NCBI GenBank assembly: GCA_017458545.1
Contig: JAFTBA010000210.1
Span: 1 to 5,429 of the forward strand
Source: Synergistaceae bacterium
Lineage (GTDB): Bacteria > Synergistota > Synergistia > Synergistales > Aminobacteriaceae
Reading direction: 5' to 3'
Length of the DNA: 5,429 bases
The position numbers and the translations under genes are program-made. Positions 1 through 5,429 of the stretch are shown here, piece by piece (the first letter of the stretch is position 1; each line of letters begins with the position of its first letter). The notes under the pieces are model-generated. The model ran no database searches, had not been told where the DNA came from, and saw only the letters and a list, made by a program, of their open reading frames with translations.

Positions 1-521
1 ATTCGGGAGGCCAATGGGTGAAAATTAAGCCCATAGCATTCGTGAACTTCAACGTAATATTATTCCTCGTAATGATATTAATCGGAGCGTTCATCTTACA
101 GCGCACACGTTTCGGCCGTAACATCTACGCTATCGGAGGCAATGAACAGTCAGCGTCATTAATGGGACTTCCCGTAGGGCGTACTAAAGTACTTGTTTAC
201 GGTTTCAACGGTTTATGCTCAGTGCTTGCGGGGATAAGCTATGCGCTTTACGTTAAAAGCGGCTGGAACTTGTCATTGCAGGGCGGTGAACTCGAAGTGA
301 TTACGTGTGCAGTAATAGGCGGAACGTTATTAACAGGCGGAGTCGGTTACATGATAGGTACGCTTTTCGGTGTGCTGCTCAAATCAGTAATACCTGCTCT
401 GATTACTTTCAACGGCAACCTGCTCTCGTGGTGGGGGAAAATTGCTACGGGTATGCTTCTGCTGATGTTCATCTGCATACAAAGGTTTGTTGTTACGTCA
501 TCGGCAGGAAAAAGAAAGTAG
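1..521 (+). CDS. Sugar ABC transporter permease, RbsC-like (3' part only)
   Basis: Inner-membrane subunit of a ribose-type (CUT2) ABC importer. The reading frame is open from base 3 to the TAG at 519-521 and gives about 172 residues, the C-terminal half of a family whose members are usually 310-350 residues. Visible hydrophobic segments lie near residues 15-33, 62-83, 98-112, 117-135 and 144-162 of the fragment. The cytoplasmic coupling loop carries the family signature TRFGRNIYAIGGNEQSA (residues 35-51), and the glycine-rich IGGTLLTGG (105-113) is also typical. A GTG at 18 preceded by GGGAGG looks like a start, but it lies inside the family domain and the frame continues upstream, so I treat the gene as cut by the window edge. 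The C-terminus ends in a short basic tail. It points towards the minus-strand operon and therefore belongs to a different transcription unit, probably a second importer. Substrate unknown. Confidence 0.93.
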   Translation, partial: SGGQWVKIKPIAFVNFNVILFLVMILIGAFILQRTRFGRNIYAIGGNEQSASLMGLPVGRTKVLVYGFNGLCSVLAGISYALYVKSGWNLSLQGGELEVITCAVIGGTLLTGGVGYMIGTLFGVLLKSVIPALITFNGNLLSWWGKIATGMLLLMFICIQRFVVTSSAGKRK

Positions 522-527
522 TTCAAC

Positions 528-562
528 AAAAAAAACCCCTCTCATTTAACGGGAGGGGTTTT
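528..562. terminator. Hairpin terminator between convergent permease genes, probably bidirectional
   Basis: Bases 532-541 pair perfectly with 553-562 (A4C4TC against GAGGGGT4). A T-G wobble and a C-G pair extend the stem and leave a 7-nt loop at 544-550. Eight A residues at 528-535 give a T8 tract for minus-strand transcripts, so it should stop the importer operon just after its last gene. For the plus-strand permease the downstream T-run is only the four T at 559-562, so termination in that direction may be weaker. It sits 7 nt after the plus-strand stop codon and 20 nt past the minus-strand stop codon. Confidence 0.85.
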
Positions 563-581
563 CAGTGTAAACCAATTCGGA

Positions 582-1547
582 TTACTTGATTACTTTGAGA
601 GCCTTGCGGTCAATCGTCAGTGCCACAAAAATCAGGAACACTATTCCCTTGATTAACTGCTGTGTAGCGGACTCAAACCCTAACATAACCAGTCCGTTGT
701 TCAGAACTGTATACATCAGTGTACCGACAACTATGTTCGAGAAACGTACCTTTGAGCCTCCTGTTATGGGAAGTCCTCCGAGAACAAGCGAGATTAGTAT
801 CTGAGTCTCAAGCTGATTCCCTGCTGTTGCAGTTATCGAACCTACTTTGATGACGTTGACGAACGCTGCAAGTCCCGTTAATGCTCCTGCAACTACGAAC
901 GTTAAGAATTTCACCCTGTCCGTTCTGACTCCTGAAAAGCGTGCAGCAGTTTCGCCCGAACCAACTGCTTTAACGTCATTGCCTATCCTCGTGAAACGGA
1001 ACAGGAAAAACGCTATCACAAGAACTGCAAGTGTGATACCTATTTTGAGTCCGTCGCTGTCGAGTGCTTTAATCGCCGCTGAAGCAGGTATTGCCGTCTC
1101 AGTCGTGAAATACGCGCATACTCCCCTGAACAGGTACATCGTACAAATCGTAACTATGAAGCTCTGCAGTCTGAACTTAACGTGAAAGAATCCGTTTACC
1201 GCACCTATTGCAGCTCCCGTTAAAATGCCGCCTATTATTGCGAGCGGTATGCTGTAGAACGAAAGCACTGATATTACGATTGACGCAACACCCAGCGTTG
1301 AGCCCTCAGTGAAATCTATTGACCCCAGCGTCATGACGAAGAACACTCCCGTTGCAACTATCATGGGGTAATAGACCTGCGAAAGCAAAAGACGCAAACG
1401 TTTAGGCTGAACTATTCTTCCTTCCGTCAGCCAGTACATAAGACCCAGAATTACCACAAGCCCTATGAACGGAAGCAATCCCTTAAAGGTATCGCTCCCG
1501 AAAAACGCAGAAAGTTTTGACTGCTGATTATCATCTCTGTATGACAT
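582..1547 (-). CDS. Sugar ABC transporter permease 2, RbsC-like
   Basis: Integral membrane subunit (321 residues, normal family length) of a CUT2-type importer, expected to form part of the transport channel with the permease at 3080-4018. After a polar N-terminus of about 20 residues there are roughly eight to ten hydrophobic segments (for example 24-41, 60-77, 101-118, 126-144, 169-185, 213-231, 268-285, 298-312). Family motifs seen are GSIDFTEGSTLGVAS (75-89, matching the usual GGIDLSVGS), the coupling loop FTRIGNDVKAVGSGETAARFSG (185-206, here with GSGE where GGNE is common) and LGGLPITGG (256-264). The ATG start is supported by AGGGGTGAT six bases upstream. It is the last gene of the operon, 13 nt after the ATPase, and is followed by a hairpin terminator. 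The family assignment is firm; the substrate cannot be told. Confidence 0.93.
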   Translation of the reverse strand: MSYRDDNQQSKLSAFFGSDTFKGLLPFIGLVVILGLMYWLTEGRIVQPKRLRLLLSQVYYPMIVATGVFFVMTLGSIDFTEGSTLGVASIVISVLSFYSIPLAIIGGILTGAAIGAVNGFFHVKFRLQSFIVTICTMYLFRGVCAYFTTETAIPASAAIKALDSDGLKIGITLAVLVIAFFLFRFTRIGNDVKAVGSGETAARFSGVRTDRVKFLTFVVAGALTGLAAFVNVIKVGSITATAGNQLETQILISLVLGGLPITGGSKVRFSNIVVGTLMYTVLNNGLVMLGFESATQQLIKGIVFLIFVALTIDRKALKVIK

Positions 1548-1553
1548 TTCACT

Positions 1554-1562
1554 ATCACCCCT
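1554..1562 (-). promoter_or_regulatory. Ribosome-binding site of permease 2, overlapping the ATPase stop codon
   Basis: AGGGGTGAT on the minus strand lies 6 nt before the ATG of permease 2. Its first two bases (AG) are the last two bases of the ATPase TAG stop (1563-1561). The GGTGAT part extends the usual Shine-Dalgarno pairing towards the 3' end of 16S rRNA. The overlap suggests translational coupling of the two genes. Confidence 0.7.
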
Positions 1563-3063
1563 ATACCATTTTTGCGATTAAGTCCTCTTCATTAAGCTGA
1601 GGACTGCGGAGAAATGTCCCGTTAATTTTGCCGTCTTTCATGATTAATATTCTGTCGGACATTCCGAGCAGTTCGGGTATCTCTTCGCTTATCATGATGA
1701 TTGATTTGCCCTGTGCCGTTAGCTCCTGCATGAGCGCGTAAATTGCCTGTTTGACTTTAACGTCAATGCCTCTTGTCGGAGAATCAAGCACAAGAATATC
1801 ACTGCCTTTACCGAGCCAGCGTGCCAATACAACTTTCTGTTTGTTACCGCCAGAAAGGTCCGATACAAACTGATGAATGCCCTGCATTTTAGTCTGCATT
1901 TTGTCGGCGAACTCCTGAGCAAACCTGTTGAGCTTGCCCGATTTCAGTATGTGCGACTCGGCTAGGTCATCAAGCGACGGGAGAACGATATTGTTTCTGA
2001 TGGACTCGTTGAGGATTATTGACTCGTTATCCCTGTCCTTAGAGGCGTAAGCGATTGAGTGCTTAATGGCCGAAGGTATGTCGTTAATCTCTGTTCCGTC
2101 AGCAAGTACAACAGTTCCTATTCTGTCGAGCGATGCACCGAAAACAGCTTTACCGACTTCATGCATTCCGCACTCACTCAGTCCTCCGAAACCCAGTATC
2201 TCTCCTCTGTGCAGGTCGAAGCTGACATCGCTTATCTGATTGGGAACGGTAACGTCCTTAACGCTTAGTACTACTTCCGATGAGATTTCCTTGCCGTAAT
2301 CGGTCCTGTAATATGCTGAGCCTATTTCGCGCCCTACCATGAGGCGTTTCAATCCGTCCTCGTCAATGTCCTTTGAGTTCACTGTGTCAATATATTCGCC
2401 GTCCCTGAGTATGCTGATAGTGTCGCAGTGAGTCAATATCTCGTTCAAATCGTGGCTGATGAAGATTACGCTTCTGCCGTCAGCCCTCACTGAATCCATT
2501 ATCTTGTAGAGTTCGAGTCGTCCGTTCTGTGAAAGTGCCGTTGTTGTCTCGTCAACAATAAGAATCTTAGGCTTCATGTAAGTTGCTTTGACTATCTCAA
2601 CTAATTTTCTGTCCTCAAAGTTATAGCTGTCAATCATAGCACCTGCCCTTATGCCGTTGAAACCGTAAGCATCAAGTAACTTCTGAGCCTCACGAATCAT
2701 TGAGCGTGTGTCCTTAATGCCCCTGTGCATGAATGGGTCTTCATGTCCCAAGAAAATATTTTCGGCAACTGTGAGTCCGGATAACGTTCCCATTTCCTGA
2801 ACGATGATAGATATACCGATGTTGTTGGCTTCAACCTGATTGCGGACGTTTACGGGCTGACCGTCAAGCGTGAAAGTTCCTCCGCCGATTGTGTATATTC
2901 CGCATAACATCTGGCAGAATGTTGACTTGCCTGAACCGTTCTCACCGATTAACGCTCTGATTTCACCTGCATTAACTGTGAGACTCACATCGTTGACTGC
3001 GTGAGTGATTCCGAAACGCTTATCGATATGTTCGGCATTAAGCAGTACATTTCCTGTAGTCAT
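1561..3063 (-). CDS. Sugar ABC transporter ATP-binding protein, RbsA/MglA-like double domain
   Basis: Cytoplasmic ATPase subunit of a CUT2 importer with two nucleotide-binding domains in one 500-residue chain, the normal family length. Domain 1 (about 1-250) has Walker A GENGSGKST (40-48), a Q-loop Gln89, Walker B ILIVDE (167-172) and switch His204, but its LSGGQ-type signature is replaced by YNFED (147-151), followed by RKLVEI. Domain 2 (about 260-500) has an intact signature LSGGNKQKV (403-411), but no Walker A lysine motif (GFGGLSECGMHEVG, 291-304). Its Walker B is ILVLDSPTRGID with Ser428 where the catalytic Glu is expected, and it has Glu460 in the region where other ABC domains have the switch His. 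Degenerate second sites are usual in this family; the Ser428 and YNFED changes go further. It lies 16 nt after permease 1 and 13 nt before permease 2. The ATG is preceded by a frame stop (TGA), so no earlier start is possible nearby. Confidence 0.96.
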   Translation of the reverse strand: MTTGNVLLNAEHIDKRFGITHAVNDVSLTVNAGEIRALIGENGSGKSTFCQMLCGIYTIGGGTFTLDGQPVNVRNQVEANNIGISIIVQEMGTLSGLTVAENIFLGHEDPFMHRGIKDTRSMIREAQKLLDAYGFNGIRAGAMIDSYNFEDRKLVEIVKATYMKPKILIVDETTTALSQNGRLELYKIMDSVRADGRSVIFISHDLNEILTHCDTISILRDGEYIDTVNSKDIDEDGLKRLMVGREIGSAYYRTDYGKEISSEVVLSVKDVTVPNQISDVSFDLHRGEILGFGGLSECGMHEVGKAVFGASLDRIGTVVLADGTEINDIPSAIKHSIAYASKDRDNESIILNESIRNNIVLPSLDDLAESHILKSGKLNRFAQEFADKMQTKMQGIHQFVSDLSGGNKQKVVLARWLGKGSDILVLDSPTRGIDVKVKQAIYALMQELTAQGKSIIMISEEIPELLGMSDRILIMKDGKINGTFLRSPQLNEEDLIAKMV

Positions 3064-3074
3064 AATTCATTCAA

Positions 3075-3081
3075 CCCCCTT
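3075..3081 (-). promoter_or_regulatory. Ribosome-binding site of the ATPase, overlapping the permease 1 stop codon
   Basis: AAGGGGG on the minus strand begins inside the TAA stop of permease 1 (3082-3080) and ends 11 nt before the ATPase ATG. It is the only purine-rich site in the 16-nt gap. A ribosome finishing permease 1 would sit on it, which points to coupled translation. Confidence 0.65.
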
Positions 3082-4018
3082 ACTTAACGACTGAACCGCG
3101 TCCGCCCCGTGCTGTGAGCGTAACTATTGCGAGCAGTGCTGCACCCGTAACAACGTTCTGAATCGTTGTTGGAGCGCCGAGTGCTACGAAGCCGTTGAAG
3201 ATTATTGCGATGATGAACTCACCTATGACTATTGCGCTGATAGGTGTACCGTATTTCCTGAAAGCCACTCCGAAGAACGTACCCATTAACGGCTGGAAGT
3301 TACGGCTCATAGTTGACATACCTGTTAAGGCTGTCATAGTAGTTCCGTAAGAGACCGTTAATATGGCCATGATACCGACAAAGAAATGAAGCAGTGCAAA
3401 GCCTATGAGCTTATATTTTTTGACATCAATGCCCATGTTCTTAGCCGTGAACTCGTTAGAACCTATAGCGTTGCAGTAAGTTCCTATGCGTGTGTAATTC
3501 AGTATGAACCACATCAGTGCGAAAGCAAACGCAGCCAGAATAATATTGCCCGGTGCTCCTGAGAAGAAGCGTAATTCAGGTGCTAACGTTTGTTTCACGC
3601 CTCCTGCAGCAAAGACAGCAACGCTCTCAAGAACGAGCATTAATCCTACGGTAACTATCATTGACGGAACATTGAGCTTGTTGTAAAGCAGACCGATGAT
3701 TATTCCGATGAGAGTACCGCAGCCAAGACAGCCGACTATGAAACCGAAATAGCCTAATTTTTCCGAGAGTATTACGCCGACGATTGATGAGAGTACGATG
3801 TTTGCACCGACAGCGAAATCGAACAGACCCATTACAACGATGAAGTACAAACCGCAGCCGCCTACCGAATAGATGATTGACGACTGGAAATAGGAATAAA
3901 GGTTTGCAGGGCTTCCGAAGTTCGAGGGAGTGAGGAATTTGAACAGCGAGTAGAAAAACAAAACCATTACCGCAAGAATCATGAAACCGTAAAGCCTTGA
4001 GTTTCTGAAATTCTGCAT
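3080..4018 (-). CDS. Sugar ABC transporter permease 1, RbsC-like, divergent C-terminal half
   Basis: Integral membrane subunit (312 residues) of the importer, directly upstream of the ATPase. Hydrophobic segments lie near 10-27, 50-64, 70-84, 90-111, 118-137, 157-174, 203-223, 262-280 and 286-302. Family motifs are GLFDFAVGANIVLSS (64-78, corresponding to GGIDLSVGS) and the coupling loop YTRIGTYCNAIGSNEFTAKNMG (175-196). The glycine-rich GGxxxxGG element present in the two other permeases of the window is missing; the matching region reads MGTFFGVAFRKYGTP (245-259). An in-frame TAA lies two codons upstream of the ATG, and a near-perfect extended Shine-Dalgarno precedes it, so the start is well supported. 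The protein ends in a basic, glycine-rich tail (ARGGRGSVVK). It probably pairs with permease 2 in one channel. Substrate unknown. Confidence 0.92.
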   Translation of the reverse strand: MQNFRNSRLYGFMILAVMVLFFYSLFKFLTPSNFGSPANLYSYFQSSIIYSVGGCGLYFIVVMGLFDFAVGANIVLSSIVGVILSEKLGYFGFIVGCLGCGTLIGIIIGLLYNKLNVPSMIVTVGLMLVLESVAVFAAGGVKQTLAPELRFFSGAPGNIILAAFAFALMWFILNYTRIGTYCNAIGSNEFTAKNMGIDVKKYKLIGFALLHFFVGIMAILTVSYGTTMTALTGMSTMSRNFQPLMGTFFGVAFRKYGTPISAIVIGEFIIAIIFNGFVALGAPTTIQNVVTGAALLAIVTLTARGGRGSVVK

Positions 4019-4025
4019 GACTTAA

Positions 4026-4037
4026 ATCACATCCTTA
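4026..4037 (-). promoter_or_regulatory. Extended ribosome-binding site of permease 1
   Basis: TAAGGATGTGAT on the minus strand differs at one base from TAAGGAGGTGAT, the long complement of the usual 16S rRNA 3' end. It ends 7 nt before the ATG. This strong site could keep permease 1 well translated even though the hairpin upstream would limit its mRNA. Confidence 0.7.
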
Positions 4038-4065
4038 AAATCGAATCAAAATTTTTAGTCAGCAC

Positions 4066-4123
4066 AAAAAAAACGGAGTCGGTGAAAATTCCGTTTTTCT
4101 TTGGAATTATTCCGACTCCGTTT
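4066..4123 (-). terminator. Rho-independent terminator or attenuator after the binding-protein gene
   Basis: On the minus strand the arm 4123-4112 (AAACGGAGTCGG) pairs perfectly over 12 bp with 4082-4071. Eight A on the plus strand at 4066-4073 give the T-tract, three of them inside the stem. A nested 6-bp stem (GGAATT 4103-4108 with AATTCC 4087-4092) shortens the large loop. The 3' arm can also pair with a second partner, AAAAACGGA (4098-4090), as a 9-bp stem with a 12-nt loop and the same T-tract. The structure starts 18 nt after the binding-protein stop codon. I see no convincing promoter between it and permease 1, so partial read-through is the likely way the rest of the operon is expressed. 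Confidence 0.88.
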
Positions 4124-4141
4124 AAGTGTCATGATTTAATC

Positions 4142-5263
4142 CTACTTTGAGTGCCTTGAAACGACATCTTCAACCGAAAGTTTAGCACATGCTGCAGCAA
4201 GGTCATCATAGCTGAGTTCCGCAAGTGCTTTAATCTCCTCTTCGTTGTAGGGAAGAGCATTGCCCGTGAAATACTTTGCGTACTTCTCGTAGTCCTCAGG
4301 TGAAGCAACGTACATGTAGGGGAACACCATATCATGGAAGCCGTCAGTTTTTGCCTCATACTTTCCGCGAACAGTATTGTAAACCATGAGGAACGCAAAG
4401 AACGGATCTGCATAATGTCCGCCTGACTCTGCAGCCATAGCACCCGATTTGAGCTTAGCGTCGAGGTCGGGGAGGAAGTCTGTTGAGACTACAGCGATTT
4501 TTCCCGTGAGACCTTTTGCCTCAATAGCCGCGATTGCTCCGAGAAGTGTATCGCCTCCGCCTCCTGCTACTATGAGCGCGTCAATGTCGGGGTTAGCGTC
4601 AATGATTGCTTCGGCTGTAGCGCGTCCAGTGTCGGTTGTTGTGCGGCCGTACTGGGGGTCAAGGAGGACAACTTTGTCATCGGGGTGCGCAGCGTTCCAA
4701 GTTTCAACGCCTGCTTTGTAGCCTGCCCAGCGTCCCAAGAACGTTGCATCGCCGGGTTCCCAGCCCTCAAGACCTATTTTGCGGCAGCCCTTCTGACCTG
4801 CAAGAATGAGGACGAGGTTTTTGCCGTTGTCGAACTCGGACTCATGGACTGCACCGACATAGTACTTTGACTCGCAAGCCTGTTTGTACTCTTCGGGGTT
4901 AGCGTCCTTGTCGATTACACGGAAGAACTGCGCAACGTAAACTTCATTCTCATCGCAGGTCTTAATGACTGAACCCATTTCAGCGCTTGCACTGTTGCAG
5001 ATGATTATGCCGTCGCAGCCTGCAAGTGCAAGTGTCTCAGCGCTCGATGTAACCTGCTCGGAGATATGAGCCTGATCTACCCACTGGGTTTCAACGCCGA
5101 GTGCTTTTGCTGCTGCGTCAATCATACGTTTGCATTCACTGCCGAGAGTATCGGTTGAACTCCAAATGGAGATTCCGATTTTGACGGGAGCGGCGTAAAC
5201 TGCAGGGGCGTAACTGCAAATCATTGTGAGTACTAAGAGTAATGCGGTAAACTTTCTCTTCAT
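4142..5263 (-). CDS. Periplasmic sugar-binding protein of ABC importer, RbsB-like (type I fold)
   Basis: Extracytoplasmic receptor (373 residues) that delivers ligand to the permease pair. The N-terminus MKRKF plus a hydrophobic stretch (6-23) and VYA followed by A25 forms a type I Sec signal peptide, with likely cleavage after Ala24. Cys16 lies in the core but no proper lipobox surrounds it. The mature protein begins with the type I binding-protein pattern KIGISIWSSTD (28-38). The end of the first lobe's repeat is seen as LAGCDGIIICNS (80-91). GRWAGYKAG (177-185), VAGGGGDTLLGAIAAIEAKG (232-251) and VVSTDFLPD (258-266) match the family's ligand-facing and hinge regions. A helical, acidic tail (about 320-373) makes it longer than RbsB (about 296 residues). 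Seven cysteines are in the mature part (44, 83, 89, 103, 130, 160, 358). It is the first gene of the importer, separated from the permease by a terminator-like hairpin. Ligand unknown; sugar is inferred from the family. Confidence 0.94.
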   Translation of the reverse strand: MKRKFTALLLVLTMICSYAPAVYAAPVKIGISIWSSTDTLGSECKRMIDAAAKALGVETQWVDQAHISEQVTSSAETLALAGCDGIIICNSASAEMGSVIKTCDENEVYVAQFFRVIDKDANPEEYKQACESKYYVGAVHESEFDNGKNLVLILAGQKGCRKIGLEGWEPGDATFLGRWAGYKAGVETWNAAHPDDKVVLLDPQYGRTTTDTGRATAEAIIDANPDIDALIVAGGGGDTLLGAIAAIEAKGLTGKIAVVSTDFLPDLDAKLKSGAMAAESGGHYADPFFAFLMVYNTVRGKYEAKTDGFHDMVFPYMYVASPEDYEKYAKYFTGNALPYNEEEIKALAELSYDDLAAACAKLSVEDVVSRHSK

Positions 5264-5274
5264 TACTGTGTAAA

Positions 5275-5280
5275 CCTCCT
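5275..5280 (-). promoter_or_regulatory. Ribosome-binding site of the binding-protein gene
   Basis: A perfect AGGAGG on the minus strand lies 11 nt before the ATG at 5263. It is the strongest core Shine-Dalgarno in the operon, in line with high expression of the binding protein, and it supports this start. Confidence 0.8.
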
Positions 5281-5311
5281 GAAAAAATTTTTAGTGAAAA
5301 TATTTATGATG

Positions 5312-5328
5312 GATATATTATATATCAA
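5312..5328 (-). promoter_or_regulatory. Possible promoter and 15-bp near-palindrome upstream of the binding-protein gene
   Basis: Bases 5312-5326 read GATATAT-T-ATATATC, a 7-bp inverted repeat around one central base. The minus strand of this stretch contains TATAAT (5322-5317), a perfect -10 hexamer, and TGATATATA (5327-5319), which resembles an extended -10. No good -35 lies 16-18 nt upstream. TTGATA (5328-5323) could instead act as a -35, but the matching downstream -10 (AAATAT or TAAATA) is poor. The AT-rich gap favours a promoter, and the symmetry could be an operator, but either could be chance in such sequence. Confidence 0.35.
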
Positions 5329-5336
5329 GTCATGCA

Positions 5337-5429
5337 TTATTTCATTTCGAGTGAGTTAAGAATTTCACCGAGAGTTTCAGCGTTACTGATGAAGCCCGTA
5401 GCAACTATGAGCATATAAAAATCATCATC
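5337..5429 (-). CDS. 3' end of an unidentified gene (last 30 codons)
   Basis: On the minus strand the frame is open from the window edge to a TAA at 5339-5337 and encodes 30 residues, ending SNAETLGEILNSLEMK. It starts with three Asp and a hydrophobic run (FYMLIVATGFI), followed by a likely amphipathic helix. I do not recognise the family from this fragment. The neighbouring coding style, the 73-nt spacing to the binding-protein gene, the same strand and the absence of any terminator hairpin in the gap suggest it may be an upstream member of the same operon. That place would fit a regulator, a sugar-metabolic enzyme or another transport-linked gene, but this is inference. A 31-codon open frame at a window edge can also occur by chance. 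Confidence 0.5.
   Translation of the reverse strand, partial: DDDFYMLIVATGFISNAETLGEILNSLEMK

Noticed and set aside
5..20. GGGAGG followed at 7 nt by GTG, an apparent start for the first permease
   Set aside because: The frame continues upstream to the window edge, and a start here would remove about half of the conserved permease, so it is more likely an internal coincidence.
847..1185. 112-codon plus-strand open frame inside permease 2
   Set aside because: It is antisense to a well-supported family gene, shows no recognisable domain and has low-complexity composition typical of a shadow frame.
4019..4065. Possible separate promoter for permease 1
   Set aside because: The short AT-rich stretch holds no well-spaced -35 and -10 pair; only the ribosome-binding site is convincing.
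4129..4443. 104-codon minus-strand open frame overlapping the end of the binding-protein gene
   Set aside because: It is a shifted frame of the binding-protein gene, whose own frame continues intact to its stop; there is no sign of a frameshift.
4449..4721. 90-codon plus-strand open frame inside the binding-protein gene
   Set aside because: It is antisense to a clear binding-protein gene, and its Ser/Ala/Pro/Val-rich translation reflects the complementary codons.
5282..5292. A6T5 tract before the binding-protein ribosome-binding site
   Set aside because: It is self-complementary but gives no stable hairpin loop and no GC stem; it is probably just AT-rich leader sequence.

Overview
The window holds most of one sugar-type ABC importer operon on the minus strand and, facing it, the 3' end of a second importer's permease gene on the plus strand. 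All recognisable proteins belong to the ribose/galactose-type (RbsA/RbsB/RbsC, CUT2) importer families. Base composition is moderate. The binding protein has a plain Sec (type I) signal peptide rather than a lipobox, which suggests a diderm bacterium with a periplasm. Its mature part has seven cysteines, which would suit an anaerobe. Some wording of the ATPase (a DETTT Walker B, and FEDRK in place of the first LSGGQ) reminds me of transporters from anaerobes such as Synergistota, spirochaetes and Clostridia, but I cannot name the organism from this window.

Layout, left to right: the C-terminal ~172 residues of an RbsC-like permease (1-521, plus); a hairpin terminator between convergent genes (528-562); then, read right to left on the minus strand, the last 30 codons of an unidentified gene (5429-5337), an AT-rich 73-nt gap with a possible promoter and a 15-bp near-palindrome, a substrate-binding protein (5263-4142), a strong hairpin with a T-run (4123-4066), permease 1 (4018-3080), a double-domain ATPase (3063-1561) and permease 2 (1547-582). 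No stretch over 300 bases lacks a gene.

The four minus-strand genes make a complete importer. The binding protein captures a small ligand, probably a sugar or related polyol or nucleoside, in the periplasm. The two different RbsC-like permeases probably form one heteromeric channel. The RbsA-like ATPase, two nucleotide-binding domains in one chain, powers it. The last three genes are tightly packed (gaps of 16 and 13 nt), and the ribosome-binding sites of the ATPase and permease 2 overlap the preceding stop codons. The hairpin after the binding-protein gene is placed to make that protein in excess over the membrane parts. The ligand cannot be read from the sequence. I see no phage, transposon, CRISPR, tRNA or rRNA. 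The most notable points are the strictly one-sided ATPase (one competent ATP site, one degenerate site), the unequal permease pair and the two-way-folding intergenic terminator.
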